Shown here piece after piece: positions 62,902-64,000 of a stretch of 64,000 bases of DNA. The DNA is taken from the NCBI RefSeq assembly GCF_900111145.1, contig NZ_FOIR01000001.1, forward strand, positions 1,557,501 to 1,621,500. The letters run 5' to 3'. This stretch comes from Roseivirga pacifica. GTDB lineage: Bacteria; Bacteroidota; Bacteroidia; Cytophagales; Cyclobacteriaceae. Positions within the stretch are counted from its first letter, which is position 1; each line of letters starts with the position of its first letter. A model generated the notes under the pieces. The model saw only the letters and a program-made list of their open reading frames with translations. It was not told the DNA's origin and made no database searches. A program made the position numbers and the translations under genes.

Positions 62902-63270
62902 AGGTGGAGCCGGAGGGATTCGAACCCTCGTCCAGATAAGGAACACTAAGTGCCTTCTACATGCTTATTTGCTGATTAATTTTCGAGCCGGACAAGGACA
63001 GCAACCATCCTAAGCCTTACCTTATTCGCAGTTAATCTTATGCTGATATCACGAACCTACCAACACCAGTTCTGCTTTGTGATGTCTCATGTTCCCACCC
63101 GGCAGAACGAGGGGTGAGAGAGACACATTGCTATCTAAATCTGATTAGGCAGCAAGGGCGTATTGTCTTTCGCCATTTAAAAAGGTTGAACGTTTTATTT
63201 ACGGGAAATACGCACAACTCCCGACATGCTTACACTTGCGCTACACCTACTGTCAATTCCGGTCGGCCCC
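62902..63270 (-). ncRNA. ssrA: Transfer-messenger RNA
   Basis: About 369 nt. The 5' end GGGGCCGACCGGAATTGACAG pairs with the 3' GGACGAGGGTTCGAATCCCTCCGGCTCCACC, giving the tRNA-like domain with its T-loop GTTCGAATCC. The tag reading frame (63145-63174) encodes GERQYALAA followed by TAA, ending in the YALAA degradation signal recognised by proteases. The 3' end reads ACCT, so the terminal A of CCA is not encoded and must be added. It rescues stalled ribosomes. Ends are estimated from pairing. Confidence 0.95.
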
Positions 63271-63302
63271 AAGTATATCCTCTCGACTTTTCAAGAGGAC
63301 TA

Positions 63303-63310
63303 CAAATGTA
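63303..63310 (-). promoter_or_regulatory. Possible -7 element of ssrA
   Basis: TACATTTG on the minus strand matches TAnnTTTG. It would start transcription about 25 nt before the mature tmRNA 5' end, implying RNase P trimming. No good TTTG partner at the right distance. Confidence 0.35.
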
Positions 63311-63347
63311 AAGGGATTTTTGTTCCAAGCTAAACACTCGGCAATGT

Positions 63348-64000
63348 TTAAATCACCTTATTCAAAGTAACATCTAATATACCCGTTGGGTTATTACTGC
63401 CTAGGTTCAGGGTAAGGTCTGAACTATAACCGCCATTATCATCAAATGGAAAAGCGTAACCCCTGCCGTCTATTGTTGGAATGTCTAGGCCTAAAACGCC
63501 ATTATGGAAGTAATAAGAGTAGATATTCCATTCACCCAAAGGCTCATTATCCTTAAGCGGATAGAAGTTAGAGAATAGGAGAATGCCAGTATTAAAAGGT
63601 TTAAATGGAATAGGAGAATGCAGAATGAGTGATTTCCCACCATTATTGGCCGAGTAATATACCGTCATGGGTTGCGAAAACTGTGAGAGTGTGGTCATTT
63701 CCATGCCTTCAACAATATTGGTGTTGTCGGTGCCAATGTCGCTACTAAAAGTAACCGCCTGTGCCGGACTGTTCGGGTCGAGCAAGTGTAGTGTGGCATA
63801 GTGACCATCAAGTACAGGCCCAAAAGAGCAAGTTATTTCAGCTTGTGTGTTACCCAAGTCGACCGCACTTTCCCAGAAAAAACTTAGCTCGGCATTGGTT
63901 GTGTCAAAACTTATGCGGCTTACAGTATTGGAAGGGCTCGTGTTCGGAACAGCTGTTAAAACACCAGCATTCTTTTCGTCAATCGTAAAGTTTTGGATAT
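63348..64000 (-). CDS. Unknown protein, C-terminal part (cut by window edge)
   Basis: The frame is open to base 64000, so at least 217 residues of a longer protein are seen. Visible stretches include FTIDEKNAGVLTAVPNTSPSN, VSRISFDTTNAELSFFWES and GYAFPFDDNGGYSSDLTLN, a beta-rich, Asn/Ser/Thr-rich composition typical of exported proteins. No sorting domain at its end and no family recognised. Followed on the same strand by ssrA. Confidence 0.6.
   Translation of the reverse strand, partial: IQNFTIDEKNAGVLTAVPNTSPSNTVSRISFDTTNAELSFFWESAVDLGNTQAEITCSFGPVLDGHYATLHLLDPNSPAQAVTFSSDIGTDNTNIVEGMEMTTLSQFSQPMTVYYSANNGGKSLILHSPIPFKPFNTGILLFSNFYPLKDNEPLGEWNIYSYYFHNGVLGLDIPTIDGRGYAFPFDDNGGYSSDLTLNLGSNNPTGILDVTLNKVI

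Noticed and set aside
1-64000. tRNA or rRNA genes
   Set aside because: No cloverleaf with anticodon and TTCRANNC arm found by eye other than the tRNA-like end of tmRNA; a covariance-model scan would settle it.

Overview
The window looks like chromosome of a Bacteroidota bacterium, most likely a free-living Cytophagales member; this rests on gene content, not on a database match. The evidence is: proteins with type IX secretion C-terminal sorting domains, CarboxypepD_reg/TonB-dependent receptors, lineage-typical families (DUF4295, DUF1684, DUF3078, DUF5522, a DUF4374-like lipoprotein), bacillithiol genes (bshC, ytxJ), no obvious Shine-Dalgarno sites, and promoter-like CTTG-N20-TAAACTTG spacing. 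Most of the window is ordinary core chromosome. I saw no phage, plasmid, CRISPR array, insertion sequence, rRNA or tRNA gene.

Layout. 0-8.3 kb, mostly minus strand: 5' part of pheT (cut by the window edge), a DUF1684 protein, a RadC-family protein, rpsT, two secreted proteins of unknown function, a WxxGxW-repeat protein, ytxJ and a fused E1 alpha/beta 2-oxoacid dehydrogenase. 8.3-14.9 kb, plus strand: M16 peptidase, ispF, mnmD, a small lipoprotein and a 1239-residue beta-propeller protein with a sorting domain. 14.9-20.4 kb, minus strand: 5-formyl-THF cyclo-ligase, bshC, rimO, ftsY, DUF4295 and rpmG. 20.5-29.3 kb: MFS transporter, lipoprotein, a plus-strand TonB receptor/DUF4374-like lipoprotein pair behind two identical operator-like dyads, then RidA-like protein, secreted aminopeptidase P and rpmB. 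This stretch separates rpmB from rpmG-DUF4295-ftsY-rimO, which are usually contiguous in Bacteroidota.

29.3-41.2 kb: PH-domain membrane proteins, rocD, a degenerate histidine-kinase-like protein, a large outer-membrane receptor, a DUF2975/HTH/DUF4870/hemB operon, a fatty acid desaturase and an orphan GroES-like protein. 41.2-49.7 kb is one giant minus-strand gene (2843 aa) built from about twenty HYR-like repeats, an anchor-A-like domain, Asp-rich linkers and a sorting domain; its DNA contains near-identical 717-bp super-repeats. 50-60 kb: rmuC, a minimal MscS-like protein, a tight pepP-GNAT-RidA operon, a GT9 glycosyltransferase, and a coupled plus-strand operon (M16 peptidase, O-methyltransferase, LysM/transglycosylase, DUF3078).

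60.1-64 kb: dnaX, interrupted by a run of ten A that should give a short gamma and a long tau by frameshifting or slippage; a non-coding stretch with a dispersed repeat-like element; a GIY-YIG gene; a hairpin cluster; ssrA (tmRNA, tag GERQYALAA); and the 3' part of an unknown gene. The best leads are the dnaX slippage site, with an apparently missing zinc module in the same protein; the twin-dyad promoter of the iron-uptake-like pair; the pseudo-histidine kinase; and the GIY-YIG gene bracketed by palindromic repeats.
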